A DNA stretch of 64,000 bases, taken from positions 434,001-498,000 of the forward strand of contig CAOJXR010000001.1 in NCBI GenBank assembly GCA_948465565.1, written 5' to 3'. Positions 36,380 through 46,269 of the stretch are shown piece after piece. Origin of the DNA: an uncultured Clostridium sp. (GTDB lineage: Bacteria; Bacillota; Clostridia; TANB77; CAG-508). Position 1 is the first letter of the stretch; every line of letters begins with the position of its first letter. The notes under the pieces were generated by a model, which saw nothing but the letters and a program-made list of their open reading frames with translations, ran no database searches and was not told the DNA's origin. A program made the translations under genes and the position numbers.

Positions 36380-37330
36380 TTATTTTAGGACTCTTCTAAT
36401 CTCTTTCAAAATCTTACTCTTAGCCTCATCCAATGGACAAGCAAGAGTACAACCAGCAGCTCTAACATGCCCACCGCCATTAAATAATAAGCAAACATCT
36501 GAAACATTTACATAACTATTAGAACGCAAAGAAGCTTTATATCCTTTATCAGTCTCATACAAAAATACTGAAACTTCAACTCCCTCAACATCTCTACCAT
36601 TCTCAACAATACCTTCTAAATCACTTCTAGCAACATTAAGATTAATCATATCTTCTCTTGTCATATATGTATAAGCAATTTTTCCATCTTCTAAAAATTC
36701 TATTCTGTTAGCAGCAAGCTTTCTAGCCTCAAACTTCTCTCTTGAAATATTACTTACAGAATCCTTATAAATTTTAGAAATATTTATACCCTTCTCCAAA
36801 AAGCTAGACGCAATCTCAAATGTCTCTGATGTGACACCTTCATATCTAAATCCTCCAGTATCTGTAATAATACCTGTAATTAAACATGTAGCTGTATCAT
36901 TAGATATCTCAAATTTAAAATATTGCAACATAGTAGTAACAATCTGGCAACAAGCAGGTGCAACAGGATTAACAAAATTCAAATCGCCAAACATTCCATT
37001 TGAAGTATGATGATCAATATTGATACGAGTTTCACACTTCAAAAATGTTTCAGTAGTGTCATCCAACCTCTTAATATCGGCACAATCAAGAGCAATTCCT
37101 AACTCATACTTATCAGATGTAGGTTCTTGAAAAACCTCATCTGAACCAGGTAAAAACTTAAAAGTATTAGGATACTTTGGAATAACAATATCCACATTCT
37201 TTCCCATCTGTTTCAAAACATGGTACATCGCTAAGCTACTTCCAACAGCATCTCCATCAGGATTCTCATGAGTATATATAACTATTGTTTCAGACTTCTC
37301 TATCGCATCTCTTATACTATCTAATGTCAT
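36380..37330 (-). CDS. nrnA: DHH-family bifunctional oligoribonuclease/PAP phosphatase
   Basis: A 316-residue NrnA-type enzyme. DHH-motif blocks THENPDGDAVGSSLA, ALDCADIKRL and INIDHHTSNGMFGD bind two metals, and the DHHA1 domain ends with GGGHVRAAGC. It degrades short RNA fragments and 3'-phosphoadenosine-5'-phosphate. GGGGGAG before the ATG at 37330 is preferred over the earlier start. The usual place between rbfA and truB. Confidence 0.93.
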   Translation of the reverse strand: MTLDSIRDAIEKSETIVIYTHENPDGDAVGSSLAMYHVLKQMGKNVDIVIPKYPNTFKFLPGSDEVFQEPTSDKYELGIALDCADIKRLDDTTETFLKCETRINIDHHTSNGMFGDLNFVNPVAPACCQIVTTMLQYFKFEISNDTATCLITGIITDTGGFRYEGVTSETFEIASSFLEKGINISKIYKDSVSNISREKFEARKLAANRIEFLEDGKIAYTYMTREDMINLNVARSDLEGIVENGRDVEGVEVSVFLYETDKGYKASLRSNSYVNVSDVCLLFNGGGHVRAAGCTLACPLDEAKSKILKEIRRVLK

Positions 37331-37347
37331 TACAAGCTCCCCCATTT

Positions 37348-37719
37348 CTAGTCTTTTTTCATATCTTTTGTTATCTTCTCTAAAATCGAATCTATTCTTG
37401 AACCATATTCTATAGATTCATCAAATAAGAATATAAGTTCAGGTGTTGTTCTAAGATTAACTCTTTTTGCAATCATAGATCTAATAAATCCAGAACACTT
37501 CTTAAGAATCGCTAAATTATTTTTATTATTCTTAGCATTTATCATACTAACATATACTCTAGCAAATCTTAAATCAGGTGTTGTATCAACCTTAGTCACA
37601 CTAATTAATCCAGTAAGATGAGGATCTTTCAACTCTTGAGAAATAACAACACTTATTTCCTTTTTAAGTTCCTCATTTACCTTATTCATTCTATTACTAT
37701 CCTTTGGCAATTTTATCAC
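37348..37719 (-). CDS. rbfA: Ribosome-binding factor A
   Basis: A 123-residue RbfA with a KH-like fold (RMNKVNEELKKEISVVISQELKDPHLTGLISVTKVDTTPDLRFARVYVS and RTTPELIFLFDESIEYGSRI). It aids 16S rRNA 5' end maturation of the 30S subunit. It follows infB by three bases, consistent with translational coupling. Confidence 0.96.
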   Translation of the reverse strand: MIKLPKDSNRMNKVNEELKKEISVVISQELKDPHLTGLISVTKVDTTPDLRFARVYVSMINAKNNKNNLAILKKCSGFIRSMIAKRVNLRTTPELIFLFDESIEYGSRIDSILEKITKDMKKD

Positions 37720-37722
37720 CTC

Positions 37723-40644
37723 TTATCTTTTTATCTCTTCCATGATATGAGCCTCAATAACATCACCCTCTTGAATATCATTATAGTTTTCAATTTGAAC
37801 ACCACATTCATACCCATAAGCAACTTCTTTAGCATCATCTTTAAATCTCTTCAAAGAAATCAATTTGCCTTCATGTAAAACAACATTATCTCTAATAACT
37901 CTAACAATGGAGTTTCTAGCAATCTTACCATCTGTTACATAACATCCAGCAATAGTACCAACATTAGAAACCTTAAATGTTTGTCTAACTTCAGCATTAC
38001 CAATAACAACCTCTTTAAATTCTGGATCAAGCATTCCCTTCATAGCAGCCTCAACATCTTCAATAGCATTATAAATTATAGAATACATCTTAATTTCAAC
38101 GCCCTCTTTTTCAGCTTCCATCTTAGCAATAGGCTCAGGTCTAACATTAAATGCAATAATAATAGCATTTGAAACTTTAGCCAAAGTAACATCAGTCTCA
38201 GTAACACCACCAACATTTGAGTGAATTACCTTAACTCTAACTTCCTCATTTGATAATTTCTCCAATGATTGTTTTACAGCTTCAACAGAACCTTGAACAT
38301 CAGCCTTTACAATCAAATTCAATTGTTTTAGCTTACCTTGTTCAATTTGACTAAACAAGTCATCCAAAGTAACCATAGAAGTAGCATTCAAGCCCTTTTC
38401 TCTTTCCTGATTTCTTCTTCTTTCAATCAAATGTTTAGCTGTTTTCTCATCCTTAACTTCATAGAAAGTCTCACCAGCATTAGGAACAGTTGTAAGACCT
38501 GTAATCTCAACTGGCGTAGATGGTCCAGCAAATTTAACCTTCTTACCTTTATCATTAGTCATTGTTCTAATTCTACCAATTGAAGAACCAACAACAATAG
38601 TATCACCAACATCTAATTGCCCTCTTTGAACAAGCATTGTAGCAACAGGACCTCTTGCTTTATCAAGTTTAGCCTCAATAATTGCACCTTTAGCTTGTTT
38701 CTTAGGATTAACCTTTAATTCCAACATATCAGCTTGTAACAATACCATCTCAAGCAAATTATCAATACCTTCACCTTTTTTAGCAGAAATAGGAACGAAA
38801 ATTGTATCTCCACCCCATTCTTCTGGAACTAAACCATACTCAGTTATCTCTTCTTTAACCTTTTGAATATTAGCACCTGGTAAATCCATTTTATTAACAG
38901 CAACAATAATTGGTATTTCTGCAGCCTTAGCATGATTTATAGCTTCAACAGTTTGAGGCATAACACCATCATTTGCAGCAACAACTAATATTGCAATATC
39001 AGTAATTTGAGCACCTCTAGCTCTCATACTAGTAAAAGCTTCATGTCCAGGAGTATCTAAGAAAGTAATTTCTCTATCCTTAACATTAACCTTATAAGCA
39101 CCTATATGTTGAGTAATTCCTCCAGCTTCGCCCTCAATAACATTAGTCTTTCTAATAGCATCAAGTAATGAAGTCTTACCGTGGTCAACGTGCCCCATAA
39201 CAACAACAACTGGTGGTCTACTTATTAAATCTGATTCCTTATCTTCACTATCATCAAATAGTATTTCCTCATCAGTCTTAATATCCTTCTTTTTAGCTGT
39301 GATTCCAAATTCTGAAGCAACTAAATAAGCAATATCAAAATCAATCTCCTTATTTATTGTTGCCATAACACCCAATCCAAGCAACTTAGTAATTAAATCA
39401 CCACTTGTTATTTTCATTTCAGCAGCTAAATCTTTTACAGTAATTGTTGGAGGAATAGTGATTTCAGTTAATTTGAAGATTTTTTGTTTATTTCTATTTT
39501 CCTGTTTACCCTTTTTCTCACTTCTTCTACCACGTTGAGTACTTAAATCATAATAATCAAGCATATCAACATTTGAAAGTTTGCTCTCTTGTTTTAAAGA
39601 ACGTAATTTTCCAGAACTAAAATCTTCATTTTTACCTTTTTTCTTAGTCTGTTTTTTAGTATTTTTTTCTTCAAATATACGATTACTTTTTTGTTTATCA
39701 ATAGCTCTATTAGAATATTCAATAACATTTTCTTTTTCTACAATATCAACAGCCATGATATTATTTATTTTCTTATCAATACCTCTATCATCTAACTTTC
39801 TATTGTTTCTAAAGTTATTATTTCCCTGGTTATTATTTCTATTAAAGCCACTATTATTTCCATTATTATTTCTTTGGAAATTATTATTTCTGTTATTAAA
39901 TCCACCATTGTTATTATTTCTGTTATTATTATTACCAGAATTATTATTTCTATTATAATTTCCATTATTTCTATTGAAACCACCATTATTTCCATTATTA
40001 TTTCTTTGGAAATTGTTTCTATCATGTCTATTAAATTCTCTATTACCTTGTGAATGGTGTTCTTGTCTATGTATATTTGTATTATTTTCTTCTCTCATTA
40101 CTTTCTTCTCTTCAACAACCTTTTCTGGCTTTTCTACAACAACTGTTTTCTCTTCTTGTTTAATCTCCACTTTTTCCTCTTGCTTAACTTCAACTTTTTC
40201 CTCTATTTTAACTTCTTTAACTGGTTCCTCTTCCTTTGGAGCCTCTTTCTTAGAAGGTATACCAAAAAGTTCTGCTACAGACATTGGTTTAGACTGTTTA
40301 TTTCTATAAACAATATTATAATCCTTCTTTCTTTGCTTCTCAACAAATCCAATATCCGGTTTCTTTTCTTTTGACTTCTTTTCTGCTTCTTTTTTTTCTT
40401 CTTCCTCATCAATTATAACAGTCCTTCTCATAATGACAGGTTGTTTAGAAGTAACTTCTTTTTTTGGTTCATTTTTTTCTTTCTCTGCTTTTCCCATAGC
40501 TTTTGTAATTTTTTCCGCCTCCTCTGTTGTAATAGTGCTCAAATGACTCTTCACATTCATTCCCAAGCTTTGAGCTTTTTCTACTACAAGTTTACTATTA
40601 ACATCTAATTTCTTTGCTAATTCATGTATTTTAATTTTGTCCAA
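37723..40644 (-). CDS. infB: Translation initiation factor IF-2 with Asn-rich N-terminal region
   Basis: A 973-residue IF-2. After the IF2N fold ([32 protein letters not shown], residues 2-33) comes a long charged KE-rich stretch. A low-complexity segment dominated by Asn with Arg and Gly ([11 protein letters not shown] repeats, about residues 200-280) follows, then the second IF2N, the GTPase ([24 protein letters not shown]) and the C-terminal domains. I chose the TTG at 40644 because GGAGG lies eight bases before it and [11 protein letters not shown] is where the family begins. It overlaps ylxQ by 14 bases. Confidence 0.96.
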   Translation of the reverse strand: MDKIKIHELAKKLDVNSKLVVEKAQSLGMNVKSHLSTITTEEAEKITKAMGKAEKEKNEPKKEVTSKQPVIMRRTVIIDEEEEKKEAEKKSKEKKPDIGFVEKQRKKDYNIVYRNKQSKPMSVAELFGIPSKKEAPKEEEPVKEVKIEEKVEVKQEEKVEIKQEEKTVVVEKPEKVVEEKKVMREENNTNIHRQEHHSQGNREFNRHDRNNFQRNNNGNNGGFNRNNGNYNRNNNSGNNNNRNNNNGGFNNRNNNFQRNNNGNNSGFNRNNNQGNNNFRNNRKLDDRGIDKKINNIMAVDIVEKENVIEYSNRAIDKQKSNRIFEEKNTKKQTKKKGKNEDFSSGKLRSLKQESKLSNVDMLDYYDLSTQRGRRSEKKGKQENRNKQKIFKLTEITIPPTITVKDLAAEMKITSGDLITKLLGLGVMATINKEIDFDIAYLVASEFGITAKKKDIKTDEEILFDDSEDKESDLISRPPVVVVMGHVDHGKTSLLDAIRKTNVIEGEAGGITQHIGAYKVNVKDREITFLDTPGHEAFTSMRARGAQITDIAILVVAANDGVMPQTVEAINHAKAAEIPIIVAVNKMDLPGANIQKVKEEITEYGLVPEEWGGDTIFVPISAKKGEGIDNLLEMVLLQADMLELKVNPKKQAKGAIIEAKLDKARGPVATMLVQRGQLDVGDTIVVGSSIGRIRTMTNDKGKKVKFAGPSTPVEITGLTTVPNAGETFYEVKDEKTAKHLIERRRNQEREKGLNATSMVTLDDLFSQIEQGKLKQLNLIVKADVQGSVEAVKQSLEKLSNEEVRVKVIHSNVGGVTETDVTLAKVSNAIIIAFNVRPEPIAKMEAEKEGVEIKMYSIIYNAIEDVEAAMKGMLDPEFKEVVIGNAEVRQTFKVSNVGTIAGCYVTDGKIARNSIVRVIRDNVVLHEGKLISLKRFKDDAKEVAYGYECGVQIENYNDIQEGDVIEAHIMEEIKR

Positions 40645-40963
40645 TAGCTTCACCTCCACTAATTATTTGACAAATTGCCTCTGAAAAATTTTTATCTTTT
40701 ATTGCAATAACTGCCTTATTTTTTTTACCAATAGCCTTGCTATTTTGTTCTATATTTCCATATACAAAACAAGTTATTCTACTTTCATTCGCAATCTTTT
40801 GAAACTTTTCTTTGGTATTTATAGATGCATCCTCTGCAATAATTATGGAGAAAACTTTTCTTTTAAAAATTGCCTCTTCAGTAGCATCAGCTCCACAAAC
40901 AATCTTACCAGCTTTTGAAGCAAGCCCCAATAAGCCGTTCACCTTATTTTGATTGACTAACAA
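40631..40963 (-). CDS. ylxQ: L7Ae-family RNA-binding protein YlxQ
   Basis: A 110-residue protein of the L7Ae/L30e fold ([39 protein letters not shown]), a k-turn-binding protein always found between ylxR and infB in firmicutes. TTG start with GAGGGA ahead. It overlaps ylxR by 20 bases and infB by 14, so the block is translationally coupled. Confidence 0.9.
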   Translation of the reverse strand: MLVNQNKVNGLLGLASKAGKIVCGADATEEAIFKRKVFSIIIAEDASINTKEKFQKIANESRITCFVYGNIEQNSKAIGKKNKAVIAIKDKNFSEAICQIISGGEAIGQN

Positions 40964-41210
40964 TTACATCCCTCAAATCTTCATAAATTTCTTTATCTAT
41001 ATTCTGCTCGAAAGCCTTTGCTAATCTATTAGACTTCACAGCCTTGTCTAAACATTCCTCATTAGCACATATATATGCGCCTCTACCATTTTTCTTTCCA
41101 GTTAAATCTATTGAAATAACATTATCTTTATCTTTTACTATACGTAATAACTCATTTTTAGGTTTAACTTCTTTGCAACCTATACACGTTCTTTCAGGTA
41201 CTTTTTTCAA
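40944..41210 (-). CDS. ylxR: YlxR (RnpM) RNase P modulator
   Basis: An 88-residue DUF448 protein. KKVPERTCIGCKEVKPKNELLRIVK and GRGAYICANEECLDKAVKSNRLAKAF are the family signatures. YlxR binds RNA and modulates RNase P. Placed between nusA and ylxQ as in most firmicutes. Confidence 0.94.
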   Translation of the reverse strand: MKKVPERTCIGCKEVKPKNELLRIVKDKDNVISIDLTGKKNGRGAYICANEECLDKAVKSNRLAKAFEQNIDKEIYEDLRDVIVSQSK

Positions 41211-41227
41211 AACGCGTTCACCTCTTC

Positions 41228-42337
41228 TTATTCAGCATCATCAAGCTCAGTTTCTTCTACATCATCATTTTGAGCTTCTTCTAACATTTTTCTAAATTGA
41301 GACTCACTCTTAATATCAATTTTCCAATTAGTTAATCTAGCTGCTAATCTAGCATTTTGTCCTGATTTACCAATAGCTAAAGATAATTGATCATCAGGAA
41401 CAATAACTTGAGCAAATTTTTCTTCTTCTTTTACATCAACAGCTAAAACTTGAGCAGGTAACAATGCAGCAGCTATAAACACAGCTGGATCCTCATCCCA
41501 TTCAATAACATCTATCTTCTCACCATTAAGCTCATTTATGATATTTTGTATTCTAATCCCCTTTTGTCCAACACAAGAACCAACTGGATCAATATTTTCA
41601 TCTGTTGAATATACAGCAACCTTACTTCTAGAACCAGCATCTCTTGAAATATTCTTTATTTCAATCAATCCTTCATATATTTCAGGAATTTCAAATTCAA
41701 ACAATCTTCTTACAAAATCAGGATGACTTCTAGAAACAATTACTTGAGGATTTCCTTTAATACCTCTTTCAACTTCTAAAACATAACCCCTAATCTTATC
41801 ATTAACTTTATAATTTTCAGTTGGTATTTGCTCCTTAATAGGCATAATACCTTCAAGTTTACCCAAATCTAAAACTATAGCATTACCATCAGTTTTTTGA
41901 ATAATTCCAGTAACAATCTCACCTTTTTTATCATTAAACTCTGTATAAACAATATCTCTTTCAGCCTCTCTAATCTTTTGAACAACAACTTGTTTTGCAG
42001 TTTGAGCAGCAATTCTACCAAAATTCTTTGGAACTATCTCAATATCTACTACATCACCAATTTCATATTTCTTACTAATCTTTTTAGCAGCTTCCAAAGA
42101 AATCTCAAAACATTCATCCTTAGCAGCTTCAACTACCATTTTACTTGAATATACATGAGTCTCACCCGTTTCTCTGTCTATAACAACTTTAACATTATCT
42201 GCTGAATCAAAATTTTTCTTATAAGCAGTAACCAAAGCTATTTCCAAAGATTCTAAAAGATAGTCTTTCTTTATTCCCCTCTCTTCTTCTAGTTCCTTCA
42301 TTGCAACAACTAATTCTTTCATATCAATTGCTTTCAT
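41228..42337 (-). CDS. nusA: Transcription termination/antitermination factor NusA
   Basis: A 369-residue NusA. It has an N-terminal RNA polymerase-binding domain (KELVVAMKELEEERGIKKDYLLESLEIALVTAYKK), S1 domain and two KH domains (SRSHPDFVRRLFEFEIPEI, DPVGSCVGQKGIRIQNIINELNGEKID, AIGKSGQNARLAARLTNWKIDI). It lacks the proteobacterial C-terminal repeats and ends in an acidic tail. AAGGAGG before the ATG at 42337 sets the start; the upstream in-frame extension overlaps rimP and is not needed. Confidence 0.96.
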   Translation of the reverse strand: MKAIDMKELVVAMKELEEERGIKKDYLLESLEIALVTAYKKNFDSADNVKVVIDRETGETHVYSSKMVVEAAKDECFEISLEAAKKISKKYEIGDVVDIEIVPKNFGRIAAQTAKQVVVQKIREAERDIVYTEFNDKKGEIVTGIIQKTDGNAIVLDLGKLEGIMPIKEQIPTENYKVNDKIRGYVLEVERGIKGNPQVIVSRSHPDFVRRLFEFEIPEIYEGLIEIKNISRDAGSRSKVAVYSTDENIDPVGSCVGQKGIRIQNIINELNGEKIDVIEWDEDPAVFIAAALLPAQVLAVDVKEEEKFAQVIVPDDQLSLAIGKSGQNARLAARLTNWKIDIKSESQFRKMLEEAQNDDVEETELDDAE

Positions 42338-42356
42338 TTTATATTCCTCCTTAAAA

Positions 42357-42818
42357 TTACCAATCAAATACAGTCTTTGCATTTGCAACCTGCTCAAAAT
42401 CAATCTCTATATTCTTACCATCTACTTCTAACAACAAAAACTTATCATTATATTCTTTTAAAATACCTTGTAAATTCTTTTTGTTATCAATCTTAGAATA
42501 TAAATTAACTTCAATTTTATTTCCAATCTGTTTTTCAAAATGCTCTTTTTTCCTAAGTTTCTTCTCTAATCCCGCTGATGACACTTCTAAAAAATACTGT
42601 TCTTTTATGTAATCTGCTTCATCTAAAATAGGATTTATAGCATCATTTACTTTCTCACAATCATTTATATCAATTCCACCTATTTTATCAATATAAATAC
42701 ATAAATGATATTCTTTACCTTCTTTAACATATTCAACATCATATAACTCATATCCCAATGACGTTACAGCATTTCTCAAAAGCTCCTCAGTCTTTTTTTC
42801 TATACTAGACTCTGCCAA
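42357..42818 (-). CDS. rimP: Ribosome maturation factor RimP
   Basis: A 153-residue RimP needed for 30S maturation. The N-terminal part (NAVTSLGYELYDVEYVKEGKEYHLCIYIDKIGGIDINDCEKVNDAI) and the FLEVSSAGLEKKLRKKEHFEKQIG block are typical. It is the first gene of the rimP-nusA-ylxR-ylxQ-infB-rbfA-nrnA-truB operon, behind a terminator of the previous unit. Confidence 0.94.
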   Translation of the reverse strand: MAESSIEKKTEELLRNAVTSLGYELYDVEYVKEGKEYHLCIYIDKIGGIDINDCEKVNDAINPILDEADYIKEQYFLEVSSAGLEKKLRKKEHFEKQIGNKIEVNLYSKIDNKKNLQGILKEYNDKFLLLEVDGKNIEIDFEQVANAKTVFDW

Positions 42819-42843
42819 TATTTTTCCTCCTAATCAAAGATAA

Positions 42844-42866
42844 AGAGTGGAATTTGCTTCCACTCT
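42844..42866 (-). terminator. Terminator between the ftsH unit and rimP
   Basis: A perfect 9-base stem (AGAGTGGAA with TTCCACTCT), five-base loop and moderately T-rich tail on the minus strand. Confidence 0.6.
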
Positions 42867-42945
42867 CCTGTAAAATATTTTGCTTTAATTATTATACTAT
42901 CAAATTCATAGTATTGCAAGCTTTTTTCAATTTTTTCTTTCTTTT

Positions 42946-43578
42946 TTATTCGACAAATTTGTTTAAATCATATTTTTTACCATCTTGAGTTGTAACAATA
43001 ACTGTATCTGGCTTCTCAGTTGAAGAAATCCCCCTAAAATTAGCCATTCTAACAACTGGACTATCAAAAGAAATAAGTTTATTTTTTATTCTAAACACAT
43101 CATTTTCTACTGCATCATCAATATCCATAACTCCAACAGAGCCCTTATCAGTAAGCACAAACAAATAATTTTTCTCACCAATCTTGCCTATGAAAATGTC
43201 CTCTATAACATTTTCATGTATTGCAACCACTGCATCAGTAATTGTATCAATCACAGAATTAGGATAATTCTCTTTAAATACATCATCTCGTATTACTGAA
43301 AACAACACTTTTCCCTCTGATAATTGAACCTCTATATCTCCATTATAAGACGTTATAGTCAACTCATAATCAGAAACATCAATGTCTTCAGTCTCCTGAT
43401 TTTCAGAAGCATTATTAGAATTTTCATTATTAGGCGACACTTGTCCATCACTATAATTTCTAAAATTCTTCACATCAACAGTAAGTAAAAATATTATCAA
43501 TCCAACTAAAGCTAGCATCATAAAAATTACAAAACAAATAATAAAATTTCGTATTTGATTTGAACTTCTTCTCTTCAT
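42946..43578 (-). CDS. Single-pass membrane protein, unknown function
   Basis: A 210-residue protein with a basic N-terminus (KRRSSNQ), one helix (about residues 12-35), a low-complexity Asn/Glu/Asp linker and an extracytoplasmic domain of about 140 residues with alternating strands. I see no motif that identifies a family. AGGTGG five bases before the ATG at 43578 favours that start over one three codons earlier. It follows ftsH by nine bases, so it probably belongs to the ftsH operon and may be an FtsH-associated membrane protein. Confidence 0.6.
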   Translation of the reverse strand: MKRRSSNQIRNFIICFVIFMMLALVGLIIFLLTVDVKNFRNYSDGQVSPNNENSNNASENQETEDIDVSDYELTITSYNGDIEVQLSEGKVLFSVIRDDVFKENYPNSVIDTITDAVVAIHENVIEDIFIGKIGEKNYLFVLTDKGSVGVMDIDDAVENDVFRIKNKLISFDSPVVRMANFRGISSTEKPDTVIVTTQDGKKYDLNKFVE

Positions 43579-43587
43579 ATAAACCAC

Positions 43588-45378
43588 CTAATTCTCAAAA
43601 AAACTATCAAATTCCTTCTCAGAAATTGTTTCTTTTTCTAGCAAATCCTTAGCTACACGATGTAAAATTTGTATATTGTCTAAAAGAATTTTTTGAGCCT
43701 TTATATAAGCAGTATCAACTAATTCCTTAACTTGAGTACCAACTTCATCAACAATATTTTCACCATAAATTTGTAATTCATAAGGGTCATCAACTTTCAA
43801 AGAAATTGGACCAAGAGAACTACTCATACCATAAACAGTAATCATATCTTTAGCAATTCCAGTAGCTACCTCAATATCATTACTTGCACCCGTTGAAATA
43901 TCATTCAAAGCAATCTTCTCAGCAGCTCTACCGCCAAGTAAAGCAACCATTTTCTCTTCCAACTCCGTCTTAGACACATAGAATTTATCTTCATTTGTCT
44001 TATACATAGTGTAACCACCAGCTAGACCTCTTGGAATTATAGAAATCTCTTTAACATTATCCTGAGTTTCAAGGAATTTACTAACAACAGCATGTCCAGC
44101 CTCATGATAAGCAGTCAATTTCTTATCTTTATCAGAAATTACTCTATTATGTTTTTCAATACCTACAGTTATCTTCTTAACAGCAGCCTCAATATCTGAT
44201 TTCTCAATAGCTCTATGATTATTTCTTGTAGCTATTATTGCCGCCTCATTCAATAAATTAGAAAGCTCTGCACCAGTAAAACCAGCTGTATCTCCCGCAA
44301 TTTCTTTCAAATTAATGTCATCTGCAAGTTTCTTATCTTTAGTATATAATTTTAAAATTTCCTCTCTACCTAATAAATCTGGAGCAGGAATTGTAATTTG
44401 TCTATCAAATCTTCCTGGACGCAAAAGCGCTTTATCAAGCATTTCTGGTCTATTAGTAGCAGCTAAAACAATAACTGTCTCTGTACTATCAAAACCATCC
44501 ATCTCAACAAGTAATTGATTTAATGTCTGATTATTTTCAGATTCTGCACCACTATTACTTGTTCTTCTTGAACCAATAGCATCAATCTCATCTATAAACA
44601 CTATACAAGGAGATATTTTCTTTGCCTTCTCAAACAATTTTCTAACTCTTGAAGCACCAAGTCCAGCAAACATCTCAATAAACTCTGAACCACTCATAGA
44701 AATAAACGGAACATTTGCCTCACCAGCAATCGCCTTAGCTATCAGTGTTTTACCAGTACCAGGCTTTCCATATAATAAAATACCCTTTGGAATTTTAGCA
44801 CCCATATTTTGAAATTTCTTAGGATTTTTTAAGAAATCAACAATTTCTATAAGCTCACCCTTTTCCTCATCTAAACCAGCAACATCTTTAAACTTAACAC
44901 CTGTATGATTTTCCTCGCTATCGCCATAAACTTTGCCCTTTTCGCCAATCCCCTGCATTTTAAACACCATAAGCATTAGCACAATAAGCAAAATAGTTGG
45001 TAAAAAGCTAAATAAATTTTCAAATATAGTCATAAACTTACTAGGTTGTTTCAAATCAACCTTCATATCATGGTCACCAGACAATTGAGAATTTACAAAA
45101 TCCATAAATGGTTGCAATGAATTCACACTCGTCGTTTTCTCATCATCTGAATCTTTATATTTAACAGTAACGCTTGACCCACCAACTGTCATCTCCATTT
45201 TTTCAATCTTTTTATCTACAATATCATGATAAAGCTGGTCATAAGTAATTTCCTTCTCTTTATCTTTTTGATTTTGGTATACAAAAAATAGAACTACAGC
45301 AGCAATCAAAGTTACTACTATCATCGCAATCAATAAAACTTTAGAATTATTCTTCTTATCTTTCTTTTGCTTACTCAT
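43588..45378 (-). CDS. ftsH: ATP-dependent zinc metalloprotease FtsH
   Basis: A 596-residue membrane protease with two N-terminal helices around a small outside domain. The AAA+ domain has Walker A GKPGTGKT (usually GPPGTGKT, first Pro is Lys here), Walker B DEIDAIG and the second region of homology ATNRPEMLDKALLRPGRFDR. The peptidase has zinc site HEAGH. It degrades misfolded membrane proteins and short-lived regulators. AAAGGA seven bases before the ATG at 45378 sets the start. Confidence 0.96.
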   Translation of the reverse strand: MSKQKKDKKNNSKVLLIAMIVVTLIAAVVLFFVYQNQKDKEKEITYDQLYHDIVDKKIEKMEMTVGGSSVTVKYKDSDDEKTTSVNSLQPFMDFVNSQLSGDHDMKVDLKQPSKFMTIFENLFSFLPTILLIVLMLMVFKMQGIGEKGKVYGDSEENHTGVKFKDVAGLDEEKGELIEIVDFLKNPKKFQNMGAKIPKGILLYGKPGTGKTLIAKAIAGEANVPFISMSGSEFIEMFAGLGASRVRKLFEKAKKISPCIVFIDEIDAIGSRRTSNSGAESENNQTLNQLLVEMDGFDSTETVIVLAATNRPEMLDKALLRPGRFDRQITIPAPDLLGREEILKLYTKDKKLADDINLKEIAGDTAGFTGAELSNLLNEAAIIATRNNHRAIEKSDIEAAVKKITVGIEKHNRVISDKDKKLTAYHEAGHAVVSKFLETQDNVKEISIIPRGLAGGYTMYKTNEDKFYVSKTELEEKMVALLGGRAAEKIALNDISTGASNDIEVATGIAKDMITVYGMSSSLGPISLKVDDPYELQIYGENIVDEVGTQVKELVDTAYIKAQKILLDNIQILHRVAKDLLEKETISEKEFDSFFEN

Positions 45379-45408
45379 TTTTCTTTCCTTTCCAACCATA
45401 AAATTATT

Positions 45409-46269
45409 TTATATCTCAGAACCATCTGGCTCATCATTTGTATCAACATCTACAGGTTCTTCCTCTTTTTTATCATCTTTCTCTTCTTCTTTTTCTCTAT
45501 CCATTTGCTCTTTTACTTTAGCCTGTACAGTAGCTATCTTAATAAGTTCTAATTGCTGTTTAATCAAATCACTTCTAATCATATAAATAACTGCAGTTAT
45601 ATATATGTACGCAATAATCATACTTAAAAATTCAAAACTATCGATATGCACATTAAAATGGTTTGTCAAAATATTATAAAAAATAGTTAAAATCATAGAT
45701 AAAGTTGAAGCATAAATAGAGATAGCATATAATTTGGAAAACTTCATTCTAATTCTTGAAACCCTTAATACAATCAATCCAACTAATGATGTAAGTAACG
45801 CAATCATAAACCAAAATATAGACATTTCAAAAATCGTCTCTATAAATACTGTAATAACCAAAAATATAACTAATTGTTTTTCATTATCTTTAACAAAATT
45901 CACCATGTCAATCTTCGAATAATTACCTTCTGGTATAACTGTTCTATAAGCTGGTTCAACCTGCTCCATTAATGAAGCAACAAACTTTTTCTTTTCATCT
46001 TTTTTCTCTTCAATTGGAATAATCAATTTATGATCTTGATATGAAAACTCTGGAACAATACTATTAACATAATTAGATGGTGATTCATATTTGCAATAAA
46101 CATATAAAACATTTGAAACAACCATAATCAGTGCAAAAGCAATCACTGCCTTCATAACAAAGTTTATTGCTTTACTCGTTTTTTCAGCCATAAATTCAAT
46201 ATAATTTTCCAGCTCAAAAAGCGACATTTTTAATCTTTTAAAAAAACCAATTCTCTTCGTTTTTTCCAT
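45409..46269 (-). CDS. Polytopic membrane protein with acidic coiled-coil tail
   Basis: A 286-residue protein. A cytoplasmic N-terminus is followed by about five helices (near residues 38-60, 130-150, 153-168, 180-200, 213-235). A charged, helical KE-rich tail with a final run of Glu/Asp ends the protein. I recognise no family. It is translationally coupled to alr (its ATG overlaps the alr stop by one base) and precedes ftsH. Confidence 0.6.
   Translation of the reverse strand: MEKTKRIGFFKRLKMSLFELENYIEFMAEKTSKAINFVMKAVIAFALIMVVSNVLYVYCKYESPSNYVNSIVPEFSYQDHKLIIPIEEKKDEKKKFVASLMEQVEPAYRTVIPEGNYSKIDMVNFVKDNEKQLVIFLVITVFIETIFEMSIFWFMIALLTSLVGLIVLRVSRIRMKFSKLYAISIYASTLSMILTIFYNILTNHFNVHIDSFEFLSMIIAYIYITAVIYMIRSDLIKQQLELIKIATVQAKVKEQMDREKEEEKDDKKEEEPVDVDTNDEPDGSEI

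Noticed and set aside
39780..40090. Periodic TTATTATTTCT-like repeats resembling a CRISPR array
   Set aside because: They are codons for Asn/Arg-rich repeats inside the open infB frame; there are no constant repeats with unique spacers.
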